64,000 bases of DNA from Calonectria ilicicola (Eukaryota > Ascomycota > Sordariomycetes > Hypocreales > Nectriaceae), in NCBI GenBank assembly GCA_020809705.1, contig CP085833.1, positions 620,001 to 684,000 on the forward strand. The letters run 5' to 3'. The notes under the pieces were generated by a model. The model did no database searches. It saw only the letters and a program-made list of their open reading frames with translations, and had not been told where the DNA came from. This document shows positions 1 to 12,297 of the stretch, in pieces; positions within the stretch are counted from its first letter, which is position 1, and each line of letters begins with the position of its first letter. Position numbers and translations under genes: made by a program.

Positions 1-2667
1 TATTGTCAAGGCATTTGCCTTTTGGGTAAAATCAGAAATCCTCTGACCCAAGAGAGCCCACATTAACTATTTGGGTTTGGTTTGCGATCTTGGCGACGAT
101 CTTCTCGTCACTAAGGATAGAATAGAGATCTGGATCAACCATTGCAAGATTTTCATTGATAGGCACACTGTCGTAGAATCAGCTTCGTTTGGACATCTCC
201 AACACCTCTTGAAGTGAATATCATGGTGTGGTTTGATCTCCAGGAGGCAATCAAGAACCTTATTGACCACTCTTAATAATTGGTGGGCAGGGTTATCCCA
301 TCCTCACCAGTGACTGGATTCTCGGTGCCTCTTCTGGTTCACCGCATCCATTTTGGACCCTGAAAAGGGTCGGAGCAAAATTCTCTTCTACGCTCCGAGC
401 AGCTATTTCCGAAACCCTAATGGAAACGCCTTGACTATTGCTCTCGGTGCCCAGGAACTTTTGGAAAGCTAATAGCTCGGCAATTTTTAGTACTTTTTTT
501 TCTTCTGTCTTGCAATTGAGCATCACAAAGATCTATGGGATAGCTACGGCAAATTCCGGAGCCGCTCTTCTGTGCCTAGATGCACTTACGTGCCAAGTCC
601 ATTCACCGATATGGGGAAGCGACAACTTTTCAGAAGCACTTTTGTCTTTGCCAAGCTCACAATCCCCATTGAGCGGCTCGTGAGGTCCATGTGGGATGAG
701 TTGGCGCCCTTAACTGCTGCCAAGGCCGATGGCTATACCGTCTTGAGATCGAGATACGATCACACAAGACACGGGAGAGGCGCTGAGACTCGAGTAGCGG
801 ACGCACTCAAGACAAATGATGTCAATGTCAGAGGTGATGGGCGTTTTATAAGTCGAAAACGGGGGTCCCAATGTGGGTTTTGTTTCACCCGGGCTTGGTT
901 CACTATCCCTGAGTGACGCTTATCACTGAGCCCCCCCTTTTAACTGGGGGTGTCAAAAACAACAAAAATGACGATTTTCCATTGGCGACTTTTCTCAACA
1001 GGGTAGAGATGCGACAATCAAGAGACGCTTCGTCATAGGAATGCGTGTGCGCGATACGAAACCCAGTTCTCAAATTGGGATGATCTGCCTCATCGCCACG
1101 ACCAAGCTGCGAGATGAGTGGGCGCGTAGAGGAGGGGCGGGCGGGCAACGGGTCGCTCCCGGTCGCCGATTCCTTGCATAGATGAACAGCAGGTATGCTT
1201 ATTTGTTTGTCCAGATTAAGGTTGGGCATGAAAGCGACAGGAGCTATGCGTGGGCGGCTGGAGAGGGCAAATGCACAGCATTGATTTGCTGGTGTGGCTC
1301 CGACCTGCGACCTGAGCCGCCAGTCGTCGTCATTCAGTGCGTCACTGACTGGTTTGAGAAATATGATAGTTCACTCGCCTGTGTTTTGGGCGTCCAACGG
1401 AATTTTCTTTTCCTATTCCATCCATCGGAACAAATGAATGTTTCCGCAGCATGGCGTTTGGGCGCGATCGCCAAGAAGACGGGCCCCTTCACCGAGGGCG
1501 CCGAGTCCCAAAGTGCTGCAAAAAGCGCCCCCTGGTGGAGATGGGTCCACCATGGCACCGGCAATTAATTGCCAAGAGGACCGTAGATAACGAATCCCCT
1601 GAGGTTTTGGCGGTTGGGCATCGCCATTAGGGCGACAGACGGAGTTGCCGTGCGTGTGTGGCCAAGGGGGTCAACCAACACGAGTCGTCAGAACTTTCGA
1701 ATCGGACAATGTCAAAGTGGCATGTGGTTGCAACATGGGATTTTTTTCTTTTCAGGGCCCGCGTGTGGCTTGTAGGGGGGCTTGAGCTAAGGAAAATAGG
1801 AGGCTGCGGCATGTCTGTCATCCAAGCTTTGACATGATGGACGATTGAGCCTGTCCGCATTCGTATGCCCGCCCATCAACCACTATAACCTTCTCGCAGC
1901 TTGTAACAGTTCGCTATTCAATCCATTTATTCACCCAGTTTTTTCGCCACTTTACTGGGCCAACTCTCAGGGCACAGCCCCCCCCTACACTGTTGGGTCT
2001 CAGTTGAGGCTCCCCAGCACTCGGTCTTATCTTGGCATCCCTGTCTCTCAACCGGGGCGGTGGGCCGGAAGACTGCCGCGACCGGGTCTGACCACGTTAG
2101 TGCAAAATGACGGCCTCTCGGTAAGGTGACCATCACCTTCTCCTTCCGGGCCTTCCAAGACGGGCAGCTTGGGATCTTGCATGCTAGCTAGGGGTCTCCT
2201 TGCTACCGACAGGGCCGGTTGAGCCTCAAAACAACGGTAATTGTTGCACGGCCTGCCAAGATGATTGGGCGCCCGTCAATATGTCGTCCATTCCAACCCG
2301 TCATTGGCTGAGACCCTGTCTGGGTCCTTATTTCGCCAAGCTGTCGCGGCGCAGTCTCCTGGTTACGCATCATCCGTCGTGAGATTTCTTGGCGTATCAT
2401 GATCTGCGCGCAGGGAGAACCACTAGATTATAGTCACGGATGAGGTGAGTGCACCAATGACTCTATAGATAACCACACACAAAAAAAAGCTTTCTTTTTG
2501 CGGAAGTGAGGTGATATAAAGGAGCACCGTTTCCATCACAAACGCCACCCCGATCTTCATGGCATTCGCAAACATCGACCCTCATTCCTGATCTCGGCTT
2601 CGACCTTCTTCTCCACCATTTATTCTTCTGTCTTTCATTCAGCATCATTAAACCCTTTTCATTAAAT
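1..2667. other. Intergenic / window edge, no supported gene
   Basis: Only short open frames occur on both strands and none shows a recognisable domain, conserved motif or a set of splice sites joining them. The last 150 bp are the promoter and pyrimidine-rich leader of the downstream carrier gene. A gene crossing the left edge of the window cannot be excluded. Confidence 0.5.
2515..2520 (+). promoter_or_regulatory. TATA box of the TDT carrier gene
   Basis: TATAAA lies 148 bp before the ATG at 2668, followed by a long C/T-rich stretch typical of fungal transcription-start regions. Assignment rests on sequence and spacing only. Confidence 0.45.
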
Positions 2668-4014
2668 ATGAACCGACACGAGCTTGATGCCCCATGGGGC
2701 GACTCCAACACCCCCACCCGGCGCAATTCGATTGAGTTGCTCGAGGTTATGGCATCACCACCTCAGACTTCCGCATCAAACCAATCCTACGCCCACACTC
2801 TTCACGAAGACACCGCACCTCTGAGCAACCACGCCATGTCAACAGCCAGGCTACCGGAGCGGGACGATATCGACTCCGAAAAGAACATGCGCCGCAAGGA
2901 TGGGAGTAGGTACAAGCTGTCGCTTCGAGACAGACTACACCATTTCACGTGGGCATGGTTCACATTTCCAATGAGCACTGGAGGTATTTCACTGCTCATC
3001 TATGCTCAACCATACCAATTTGAAGGCTTGAGAACCATTGGCAAGGTTGTATATGGCATCAATCTGGCCATCTTCAGCACCATCTGCCTGGCTTTGATCT
3101 GCCGTTTCTCCTTCCACCGTGGTGACTTTATGCAGTCTATCCGCCATCCCAGAGAGGGCTTCTTCCTACCCACATTTTTCTTGGCTATTGCTACAATTAT
3201 CACAAGCACTTCCCGATATGCCATTCCAGAAGACAACCCAAGAGTAGTTGGTGCGGTATCCGCAGTCTTCTGGATCTATCTTATTGTCACACTATGCCTA
3301 TCTGTGGGACAGTATGCCTATGTCTTCGCGTCCCACAGCTTTGGCCTGCAAACCATGATGCCTAGCTGGATTCTACCAATTTTCCCCGTGATGCTTACTG
3401 GTACTATCGCGACTGTCATCTTGGACATGCAAATTCACCTTAACGCTATGCCCATTATTGTTGCTGGCTTGACCTGCCAGGGACTGGGCTTTTGGATTGC
3501 TATTATGATGTATTCTCACATGATTGGACGTCTTATGCAGACTGGACTTCCCAACAGGGAACATCGTCCTGCTCTTTTCATGTGTGTTGGTCCCCCTGCC
3601 TTTACTGCTCTTGCACTTATCGGCATGGCCAACCGTCTACCTGGGGACCTTCAGGAATCTGGTAAATTCCTCATTCACGCCGACACTATTCGGGGCATGG
3701 CCCTGCTTTGTGCTATTTTCCTGTGGGCCTTGAGTCTCTGGTGGTTCTTGATTGCAGTTGTCGCCATCATCGCATCACCCCCCGAGTACTTCCACCTTGG
3801 TTGCTGGGCCGCAGTGTTCCCCAACGTGGGCTTCACGCTGGCCACCATCTCCATCGGCAACGCGTTTAAAAATTCTGGCATTCTCTGGTTTGGTACCGGA
3901 ATGACTATTATGGTTGTTATCACTTACTTCGTGGTCTTGTTCTTTAACATTCGAGCGGTTGTGGTTAGTGACATTATGCACCCCGGCAAGGACGAGGATG
4001 TCGAGGATCACTAG
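2668..4014 (+). CDS. TDT-family C4-dicarboxylate / sulfite-type carrier (Mae1/Ssu1-like)
   Basis: Predicted plasma-membrane carrier of the tellurite-resistance/dicarboxylate transporter family, which contains malate permease Mae1 and sulfite exporter Ssu1. The 448-residue protein, in a single exon, matches the family's usual 400-450 residues. A hydrophilic N-terminus of about 90 residues is followed by the typical first segment, an aromatic stretch WAWFTFPMSTGG, and about ten hydrophobic segments, ending in a short acidic tail. The substrate cannot be told from sequence: malate or other C4 acids and sulfite are both possible. No neighbour shares an obvious pathway. The start is the first ATG after the TATA box and leader. 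Family assignment is firm, substrate unknown. Confidence 0.88.
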   Translation: MNRHELDAPWGDSNTPTRRNSIELLEVMASPPQTSASNQSYAHTLHEDTAPLSNHAMSTARLPERDDIDSEKNMRRKDGSRYKLSLRDRLHHFTWAWFTFPMSTGGISLLIYAQPYQFEGLRTIGKVVYGINLAIFSTICLALICRFSFHRGDFMQSIRHPREGFFLPTFFLAIATIITSTSRYAIPEDNPRVVGAVSAVFWIYLIVTLCLSVGQYAYVFASHSFGLQTMMPSWILPIFPVMLTGTIATVILDMQIHLNAMPIIVAGLTCQGLGFWIAIMMYSHMIGRLMQTGLPNREHRPALFMCVGPPAFTALALIGMANRLPGDLQESGKFLIHADTIRGMALLCAIFLWALSLWWFLIAVVAIIASPPEYFHLGCWAAVFPNVGFTLATISIGNAFKNSGILWFGTGMTIMVVITYFVVLFFNIRAVVVSDIMHPGKDEDVEDH

Positions 4015-4875
4015 GCGTTACATTCTGATGGACATGGTTTCCTTCTTCTCTCTCTGTTACCTTCCTTCCTATACATTTCCTTTTACTTTCTTTTTTTGCG
4101 CAACAAAAATGTTTGATACACGCATGGCATTGGAACTAGACAATACGTCACATGTTTGATAGAGTTATACAGATTTAGGTACACAAGATGGAGGTATCCT
4201 GGTGATAGATGGCTGATGACCGTCTTTTTCCCCCGGCGTTATGGGATGGGATATGACATAAGGTAGAGAGTGTCCAGGCGATAGCTTGCCGACGCTAGTC
4301 ATTGTTCAATTGCATTTTCGTTGTTCTTCATCTTGACCATCGCCCCTGAATTACTTGACTCGAAGAGATTAGCATACGAGATTGCATTGGCCTTAGCGCA
4401 CAAGCGACGATTAGACTCCGCCGATCTTTGGGATTATAATTATGAAAAACCGAGACACGTGCTCGCACCATAGAGAAAAACGCGCCGTTGCAACTAGCGA
4501 AATATCACAGCGAGATAGACTAGATTATTTTCTGTTAGAAGCGCGCGGGGTTTGCCATCCCCGCATTCGCTAGCGTGTACTTGTGGTGAAGTTCGGTAGT
4601 ATAGGTCGGCAACTTGGGTCTTGCTATCCCGAAAGGGAAATAGGGCGGCGATCAAATGATGACTGGCTTCTTCATTTGGAAATTGCAAATATATCCAAGT
4701 CCGAGTTCAGAAGTAATTAATGTTGTTGGCGTGTATCAGAGCAATAGTATTTCTAGTTGATTAGTTTCTATTTGATAGTGCTAATGCTAAAGTTCAATCC
4801 GGCGTATGGATGGCACCGAAGGTCCGAGAGTGGGACCGAGAATCATCTACCTAGTCTACCTGATAGACCTGAATC
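4015..4875. other. Intergenic between convergent genes
   Basis: This is the 3' flank of the carrier and of the flavin-reductase-like gene, which converge. Only short frames without family resemblance are present. Nothing else is recognisable. Confidence 0.5.
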
Positions 4876-5783
4876 TCATTTCTCGCTTTCCTCGACGGGA
4901 TCCTTATCCTTGCCCTCGAGAAAGTGCCCTTGCATTTTCTCGTGCTGCGCCCGATTGTTCTCGGATCGCCCTTCTAGCCCGTACATGACGTCATTTGAGT
5001 CACCGACAGATGGAATAATCATCTGGAATGTGTCTTTGACGACGCAATAGTCGAAATATCCCAGTCTTGCAATAGGCTGCGTCAGCTCCGGGTCCAGCTT
5101 TCCATCCTTGAGATACTTTTCATTAATGTGGATACCGATGACCTGGCCAATAACAACATCGACTGATCCCATGGGAGGATTTCCAGGGAGCCTCAGTGTA
5201 GTATAGTACTTGCATTCGAACTTTACAGGGCTTTCGCGAACCATGGGAATTTTGATGGGCAAACTTGTTGACCACTCCTTCTCAAGGGAGCATTCCTCGA
5301 ACTCATCGACAGTATAGGGAACAGTCTTTGCGGAGATGTTGACAGCCTCACGTAGTGGATAGGTGGCCAGCTGCCAGCAAAAATAACCCGTAGATTCTGC
5401 GTTGTGAACAGTATCCTTGCGCTCAAAGCCACCCGAGCGCTGGCCTGTAGAGGAGGTTGCGGATGGATCACATGGTGTTTGGTTGGAAGCTGAGAGCTAG
5501 TTAGCCTCGAAGCCTTATCTTGAGGATAATCACAAGACGTACAGAACATGACATATGGGGGATCGAATGTCAGGTTATTAAATTGCGAGTATGGGGCAAG
5601 ATTGTATATCGGCTCTTGACCAGGCAGAGTTGGGGACACGGTGCTGATCCAGCCAATTGGCCGCGGAACCACACATGCCTACGGGTGCCATTAACTAACA
5701 GCCAATCATTCCTAGAGATTGATGCATACCTTGAAGGGATTGAATGGCAACCCATGATCCGTTTCACCTGGCTTATAGAACAT
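4876..5783 (-). CDS. Flavin-reductase-like, FMN-binding split-barrel protein
   Basis: Predicted flavin-binding protein of the flavin reductase-like (DIM6/NTAB) family, which reduces FMN with NAD(P)H or uses FMN as cofactor. The gene model has three exons, 5783-5730, 5678-5543 and 5489-4876, with introns of 51 and 53 bp whose phases join cleanly to give 267 residues. The N-terminal MFYKPG...DHGLPFNPFKA leads into CVVPRPIGWIST, the family's conserved opening strand; later the block TGYFCWQLATYPLREAVNIS is also family-typical. The C-terminal tail is charged and low in complexity. No signal peptide is seen, so it is probably cytosolic. It lies in the same orientation as the alcohol dehydrogenase 415 bp away, which suggests but does not show a shared redox role. 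Confidence 0.85.
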
Positions 5784-6197
5784 GTTGAAGTGATTGTTGA
5801 CGGAATGACGTGATGGCCTGAGAAAGCTTGATGGGACGCCAAGATAGATCGAGCTGATTGACTTTGTGTCAAGCTGTAGGGCTGCAGTAAAGTTTCACAA
5901 AGAGACAAGAACGAACTTGCGAAAATGCCTCAAAAAGGAATCTGTCCTTCGTGGCATCCAGTTCCTGGATCTCTGACTGAATATGCCGAGGGCCGCCCGA
6001 GAGGGGAACCCACTGGAAGTCCACTGTGGGCCGGTGGAGTGATCTGGTCAAAGTGCCGAAGAGGATCCGATCTGGGTGCCGTCACAGTGACGCGCGTGTA
6101 TAATTATAGATCCGTCTTACCCGTCGAGTCATACAAATGGCTTGGTTGTGGATTTGAAATTTGATTGTATTCATATGATGTATCAAAGAAAATTCTT

Positions 6198-7389
6198 TTA
6201 TTCAGACACTTGCAGCACAACCCTGCCTGCCACTTGCCCCTTGACCAACTTATCCATCCAGGAGTCCAGCTCCTCCAGCTTGCCCTTTTGGAGAATTGGC
6301 TACATGTTTATTAGAAAACGCATATTAGGGATGAGGGAGGAGAACTTACACGGACAAGACCCCGCGCCGTAAAGTCGAGGGCCTCTTCGACCTCTTTCTG
6401 GGTTCCGGTTATGCTTCCCACGATGTTGAGTCGCTGTTTAATCAGGAACGCCGGAGGAGCTCCAGCGACGACGGAGCCATCCGCAGGAATGCCGACGGCA
6501 ACAAGCGTACCACCTGGTCTGAGGAAGGTGGGTGCGGTATCGTAGGCTATCTTGGTAGCGGCTGTCACAAGCACACCATGTGCACCGTATGTTGTCACCT
6601 TCATGATTTCGCCGGCGATATTGGACGTGGTTCTGAAATCAATGAACACTTCGGCTCCGAGCTTTTGGCAGAGCTCACGCTTTTCATCACCACCGTCGAT
6701 GGCAATTACTCTCATTCCCATCGCGCGGGCATATTGGACAGCAAGGTGCCCCAGGCCACCGCCAGCTCCAGGAATAACAATCCATTGACCGGCTTTTACA
6801 TTGGATCTGTGCCCTCTGTCAGCAATAGTTCCATTAATCAAGGCCCTTCCAACTCTTACCTCTTGCATGCAACGTAAGATGTTAAACCACCACACATGAT
6901 TGGACCGGCCTCCTCATCCGAGACACCGTCAGGTAACCTGGTGGTATAGTGGCCATCTGCGATGACATACTGCTGAAATGTTCCGGGAACCGTCAGTGCA
7001 CTGACCTTCTGGTGGATACAGTGCATATCCTCTGTACCGCTCAAGCAAAACTCGCACGCTCCGCAAATGCCGGCAATCCACTTTACTCCAGCTCGATCAC
7101 CCAGCTTCCACTTTGACTCCATCCCCTCGCCTACAGCCACGACCACGCCAGCACCCTCATGGCCAGCGATTCCAAGTGTCTCTGGTGCCATGTGGACTCC
7201 CATGGCGCTCCAATCTTCATGTATCAATGACTTGTCGCTGCCACAGAGTCCGCTCCAGTTGATTTTGACGAGCAGTTCGCCACGGCCGGGCTTGGAAACT
7301 GGAATATTTTGAATTGGCGCGGTAGATGTAGATCCGCTTCCTTGACGGACGGCAGCTTGCTGCTGCTCTGGAATGGTAAATGTAGCCAT
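6198..7389 (-). CDS. Zinc-containing alcohol dehydrogenase (MDR, ADH1-like)
   Basis: Medium-chain zinc dehydrogenase that would interconvert primary alcohols and aldehydes with NAD(H). Exons are 7389-6860, 6806-6350 and 6299-6198, giving 362 residues against about 350 for yeast-type Adh. The catalytic zinc ligands are visible in GLCGSDKS and GHEGAG. The structural zinc loop has its four cysteines in CGACEFC and the following Cys. The nucleotide-binding motif GAGGGLGHLAVQYA opens the second exon. The last exon ends with a family-typical GRVVLQVSE. Introns are 53 and 50 bp, GT-AG. No targeting peptide is evident, so it is likely cytosolic. The subfamily is confident; the physiological substrate is not. 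Confidence 0.9.
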
Positions 7390-8591
7390 ATTTAAGTCAA
7401 TGAAGTTTAGGAGGAAGAAATGTTGGGTTGTTCGTAGTTGAGAAGAATTTGTTTGATTGGAGCTGGAGATGTTCAGTTATACATGCATATATATATATCT
7501 AAAATTTGTCCATAGTCTATCAAGATCATGGCAATCATTACCATGAATTCATTAGAAAGAATGCTAATACCAAGGCAAACAATAACTTGTCATCAAATGC
7601 AGACTCATCAATGGTCTTGTGATGAGGTGGATCAACACGGACTTAAAGTCCATAGCCCATGGATCTCGGACGATACGAAAACAACTAAAGTCCGGCATAA
7701 TGTGGTTGAAGATTTTTCCGCATTTAGTGAGCCGCGACAAGGACCGCACGAGGAAATGATGCAAGCCAAGGACTCTGGCGAGTTGCACTGTAGAGTGCGG
7801 TATGTAGGACTTGAGTCAATGGAGTTGTGGTGACGTAAAAAGTTCCGGTGACTTATCTCCCGATTTGTTATTAGCTAAACTTTAAGCTCAAAACGCACTT
7901 GCATTTATCTGGGGTAGCTGGAGTAGATGCTTCGGCTTGAAATGATCCTTTGAGGAAACTAGCCGAGAATCAATTGGAGAAAATGAGGGGTTGCGTGGGG
8001 TTTTGCCAACCGAGTGGCCGAAGCCGTGAGGTTAACGTTTGGGGATACGGGAGAAGTTATGCACGCGCCATGAAACACGAACATAACGGGAAGAATTTAG
8101 AGGCCGATCCCCCGGAATGTTTATCTTGCCTGCCCTCGGGAGCTAGCACGGAATTTCGGAGTGTCAAGGATATAAATGGGGTAGATTGGGGTAAGTAAAT
8201 GCGTTAGAAGTTCCCCGAGGACCCTCAAGGGCCGAATCAGATTTTGCTGATGCCAAGACCAAGCCCACCAAATGCTAAACCAATTGAGTTCTAGCGACGA
8301 GACGCGTTGCGTCACAACAACTACGAGCTGTGAAAACCAATCTCGCTAGGGAGGAAAAATGAGAGATATTATGTAAATAAAGAGTGAAATTGTTGTTGTG
8401 ACGAATCGGATAGGGCCCCGAAGGAAAAGTGTAATTACGATTGGGGGTTGCACGGATTGTAACCCAAATAAATCTGGTGGCTTTGCATTGACTAGTTCAT
8501 AAAAATGGGAACATAAAAACTCATTTGTTTAAAGATGATTAAATTATTCCAAATTATACCTATAATATTAGGTCGAAAGGTTTGGGTCAAT
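7390..8591. other. Intergenic, no supported gene
   Basis: About 1.2 kb holding the alcohol dehydrogenase promoter at its low-coordinate end and the 3' flank of the CorA-like gene at the other. A TA-repeat tract lies near 7485-7500. Short frames here lack any family resemblance. Confidence 0.5.
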
Positions 8592-10625
8592 TTAGACCGG
8601 CGAAGAGTCGACCCTTTCATTCGTCTTCTTTCTCGAGCCGGGTTCTGTGATCGCAACAAACAAATGAATCAGAAAGTTCCATAATTTCACCCCGAACTGC
8701 AAAAACCGTAGCTTCTTCCTGAATTCTTTTGCCATGTCTCTGCCGTCTCGACTTGCAATGTGATAGACCCCAAAGAGTAGAAGCAAGGCGGTGACAGAGC
8801 TACCGGCCCACCACTCAAGTGCAATATGGAGTTCATTTAACGGACCCGTAGTCATGGAAAATATTGCCGCAATCAAGCTGGGGGGTATAAATACCGACGC
8901 CAAGATTGTCAAGTTGAAGGAATTTTTGGAATCATCAAGACCAATAGCAGAATTCACAACAGTGCTGAGGCGGTCAATTCGTAATTCATAATCATCCAAA
9001 CGGTCTTTAATAATTTTGTAGTCTTGCTTATACGGATCGAATGCTGACCGAAACTTGGGGATAGTGGGGTGGAGCGGAAAAAGTTGACGCATAGTCCCCC
9101 CCAGCATATCGCGAGCTTGAGGCACCCATCGCCGCCAAAAATGGAGCTTTTCTAGGCTCTGGTTGCGATTATCGGTATCCGGCCAGAAGGAAGGCTTTGC
9201 AATTCCCCAATCAATCTGGTTAAGACGGGAGTTGAGGTAGTCGGCAAAAGTAAGCCATTCCGCGCACGTAAGGTGTAGCAGAGCTTGGATGGGGGGAGCT
9301 AGTGGTTGCAATTGAGAAGGTGGATCGGACGATCCGGGAAAGCATTCAATCTTTTGAGCCCAGAACACGTAATCCTCGAACCAGCTCAGAAATTCTCTCC
9401 GTCCGCCGGCTCGCTTTGAGGGAGGAATGTTGGAACTACTCCTTGAAGGTTTAGTGTCGTATGTCTTCATGGGGTCGAACTTGGGAACGTGGTCCCAGTT
9501 GGAATATCCGCGCCAGAGTGGGAACCCTGACTTTGGTGTGGGTTCAAGCAAAAGAACGCCTTGATCGTTGACAAAGTTCTTCATTAATGACTTGAATCTC
9601 CATAGTATGTTGTCATGGATAAAACTCACCAACGGCTGACTGTTCATCATTCCCTTCGCGCAACCAAAAAGTTGCACGGCTTCGCATGTGTCCGATTTTG
9701 CCATCGACACGTTCTTCGTGCGGTTGTATCGGCTCTTCCAATCCATATTTAATGCTGACGTCTGGATCCTTATCCCAAAAGATTTGATTGCTGTCTGCAT
9801 CCATTCTACGCGAAATATTGAAGTCATTCATCTCCTCCTTTGCATTCTGAAGTTCGTGCTGGTTGGGAAAATATCGAGAGCGGACAAGGCGTAGCTGGAA
9901 CCAATCTCGCTGGCGTGAAATAATGTCGAGCTGGGGTTGTTCTCGCCAGCGGTCCCGGATATTGTTCCAGACATATTCTGCGATATGAGCCCGAAAGAAA
10001 TGAGGGTCAATGGAAAACCCAGCGCCCAGCGTCTCTATTACATCTCGAGAGAGGTCCTCAACAACAAAAAGACTGAATTCAACATTTTGGTTGATGGTAT
10101 TGGCTTCCGATACGGCCTCCATGAGATTGGCGGTGGCTGATCCTTCCTTGATGTATTTGGATTGAAACCGAGTCAACTCAGGCTGTCCAGTTGTTTTGTA
10201 TTGAATTAAAGCAACGTTCACCTTTTCGGCTCGGTGGTCTTGTTCCTTCTTTCTCTCTGTATTAAATTAGCTACCATCGGGAGCGAGAAGGATGTTCAAA
10301 CCAACCATCGAGAGGAGCCGGATACACATATCGCGGGAATACGTGTTTATCCTTCTCCTCTTCCGGAAATAAGCACCATCTTGTCGGAACGGTTCCGACT
10401 TCCATGAAGTCGGCCAGTAGCTCGAGTTGCGGCCATCTTGGCATCAGATACTTTACGTACGATAGGTACTCCCCCTTTTGGCTATTTTCCATTCGTTACT
10501 AGGGTCCTGCTAGTCCCAGAAATCAGAACTTACTCCATCCAGTAACCTTGAGCCAACTGCTCTATAACCTTGACCCTCTTTTCATCCTGGTACGCATCTC
10601 CGAGTTGGCAATCGCCGAGACGCAT
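8592..10625 (-). CDS. CorA-like membrane protein without a GMN motif
   Basis: Large protein with a CorA-type C-terminus. Exons 10625-10534, 10481-10306, 10256-9630 and 9559-8592 join in phase to give 620 residues. The start MRLGDCQLGD follows an upstream non-coding stretch. The cytosolic part contains short conserved-looking blocks (PLWRGYSNWD, DNRNQSLEKL). Near the end are two hydrophobic helices, SVFIPPSLIAAIFSMTTG and SVTALLLLFGVYHIA, in the place of the CorA transmembrane pair. The CorA signature Gly-Met-Asn after helix 1 is replaced by Ser-Met-Thr-Thr-Gly, as in many fungal CorA-like proteins, so magnesium transport cannot be assumed. The third intron (9560-9629, 70 bp) is the least certain: it was chosen because it alone restores the frame. 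Confidence 0.7.
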
Positions 10626-12297
10626 GTTGTGATATGACTCGGCTGGCTTTGGTTTAAATTCGATACTTGGTTGGGATTATTTTCTGTTCGGATTATTTTC
10701 TAGAGTTCTGTGCAAGGTTCGTTAATAGCGCATCATGCACATGGTTGACAAATTGCTCTGTCGACGATGCGCACCTCGAGCAGAAGCTAGAAAATGTGAA
10801 CAAATCAAATACACAACGATCGTCCTGTATTGGATCCAATAAGAGTGACCACGAGTACGACCATGGAATATATCCGAACGAGCCGGCACGCTAGAGTTGG
10901 GAATGGGCTGGCTCCATCTGAATCGGGTCGGAATGACAGTCGGCCAATTTTCTTCTTGTATTATCACAGCAAGTAGTAGAGTCTTTCAGTTTTATGGGAT
11001 AGGCAGCAATCATCAGCTAGGATGTGCCATCGGTTGAGTTTTCTTGCCGTTGAAAAATTGCTTCCCCGCAGGAGTAGGCGAGACTAAGCCACGTCATCCC
11101 TGTCCGTGTTGAACAAGGCTGTGCTGAGATGCACGATTAACGAATGACATGTGCCGATACATTGACTAATCACTGACCAAGACCAATGCAAGGGATTGAA
11201 CTCTGGCAGATAGTACACTTTCAGGGCAGTGTTATAGGCCAGTGCAGTGGGTCGTTGAATGTATGGGCGTCGGCATCCTAGTAGTTCTCCACTGGCGATG
11301 TGGATTTCCCTGATTTACACAGGTGCCAATCCTTTCGGCAGGTCCTTTTGGAGCATCCGGGTGAGCGATGTCGGTTGGAGTGGAGCGGGGTCAGCCATTC
11401 GGCGGCTTCGGCTAGCTAGACTCCCACGAATCATGACTGATCAGCTCCGAAATGCGAACCACCCTTTGACCATAGTTCAACCTTGCCTATTTAGGCTTCT
11501 AAAAGAGTTGCCTCGTCGGTTCACAGCTGCGAGTGCGCTCGACGTTCAAGAGAATGAAGGGATTTAGATTGAAGCCTCGTCATCGGATTCCGCGCTGGGA
11601 GGTTAAATAAACTCATGTATTTGCTCCACCATGATTATTTTTGCTAGCTACGGATGGGTCGAGATGCTGAGATTCGTTCAAGGATGGAGAGAGTAGAGGC
11701 GAGTGGCTGGTGGTGTAGGGTAGTTAGACGATGAGATGATTTGGGCACGTGACTTTTGCAGAATGATTGGCTTACTGACCCCACAGGTGCGAAATTGGCA
11801 AAATTTTATTGGTCGTCGTTCTCTTGTGCCCTTGGTAATGGTCTCTCCTGCCGAACTTGGATGATTCGCTCCGTCTAGTTTGTCAGATCTACCGTCATTC
11901 TCTCCGCCCAGTTTACTCCATTATCTAAGGTCATGTGAAAAGGCAAGATGGCATGTTCTTTGCTTGAGGTATCAGGCAGTGAGATATTTGAGAAAGGCGG
12001 GCCAATTAACCTCACCGGATACGTTGATTTCCTAATATATTCATTCACACCATCCATTACAAACTAAACGCGGAGACGGTAGTGAGCTGCCTTTTAATCT
12101 AATAGTGTTGATTTATGATGTAAGGTAGTGAATGGATGACCATGATACCCTAAAGACTGCATCTGAACCCATGAAATTGACGCCTACCCTTCTATCCTGT
12201 ATTTACTTTCTAGTACAAAATGCAGGCAAACCAAATCTAACCGATACACCTCGATATTTCACAGCGCGTATAAATTACGTGCGGCATAAGAGATAGA
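10626..12297. other. Intergenic, no supported gene
   Basis: About 1.7 kb between two genes on the minus strand. The longest open frame (11259-11567, plus) has no motif, no splice partners and no family resemblance. Nothing repeat-like was seen. Confidence 0.5.

Noticed and set aside
9630..9827. N-terminal extension of the long CorA-like exon in a second frame
   Set aside because: The overlapping frame of the preceding exon has more natural composition and continues the protein; a GTGAGT donor separates them.
11259..11567. 102-codon open frame
   Set aside because: No motif, splice partner, promoter-like leader or family resemblance.
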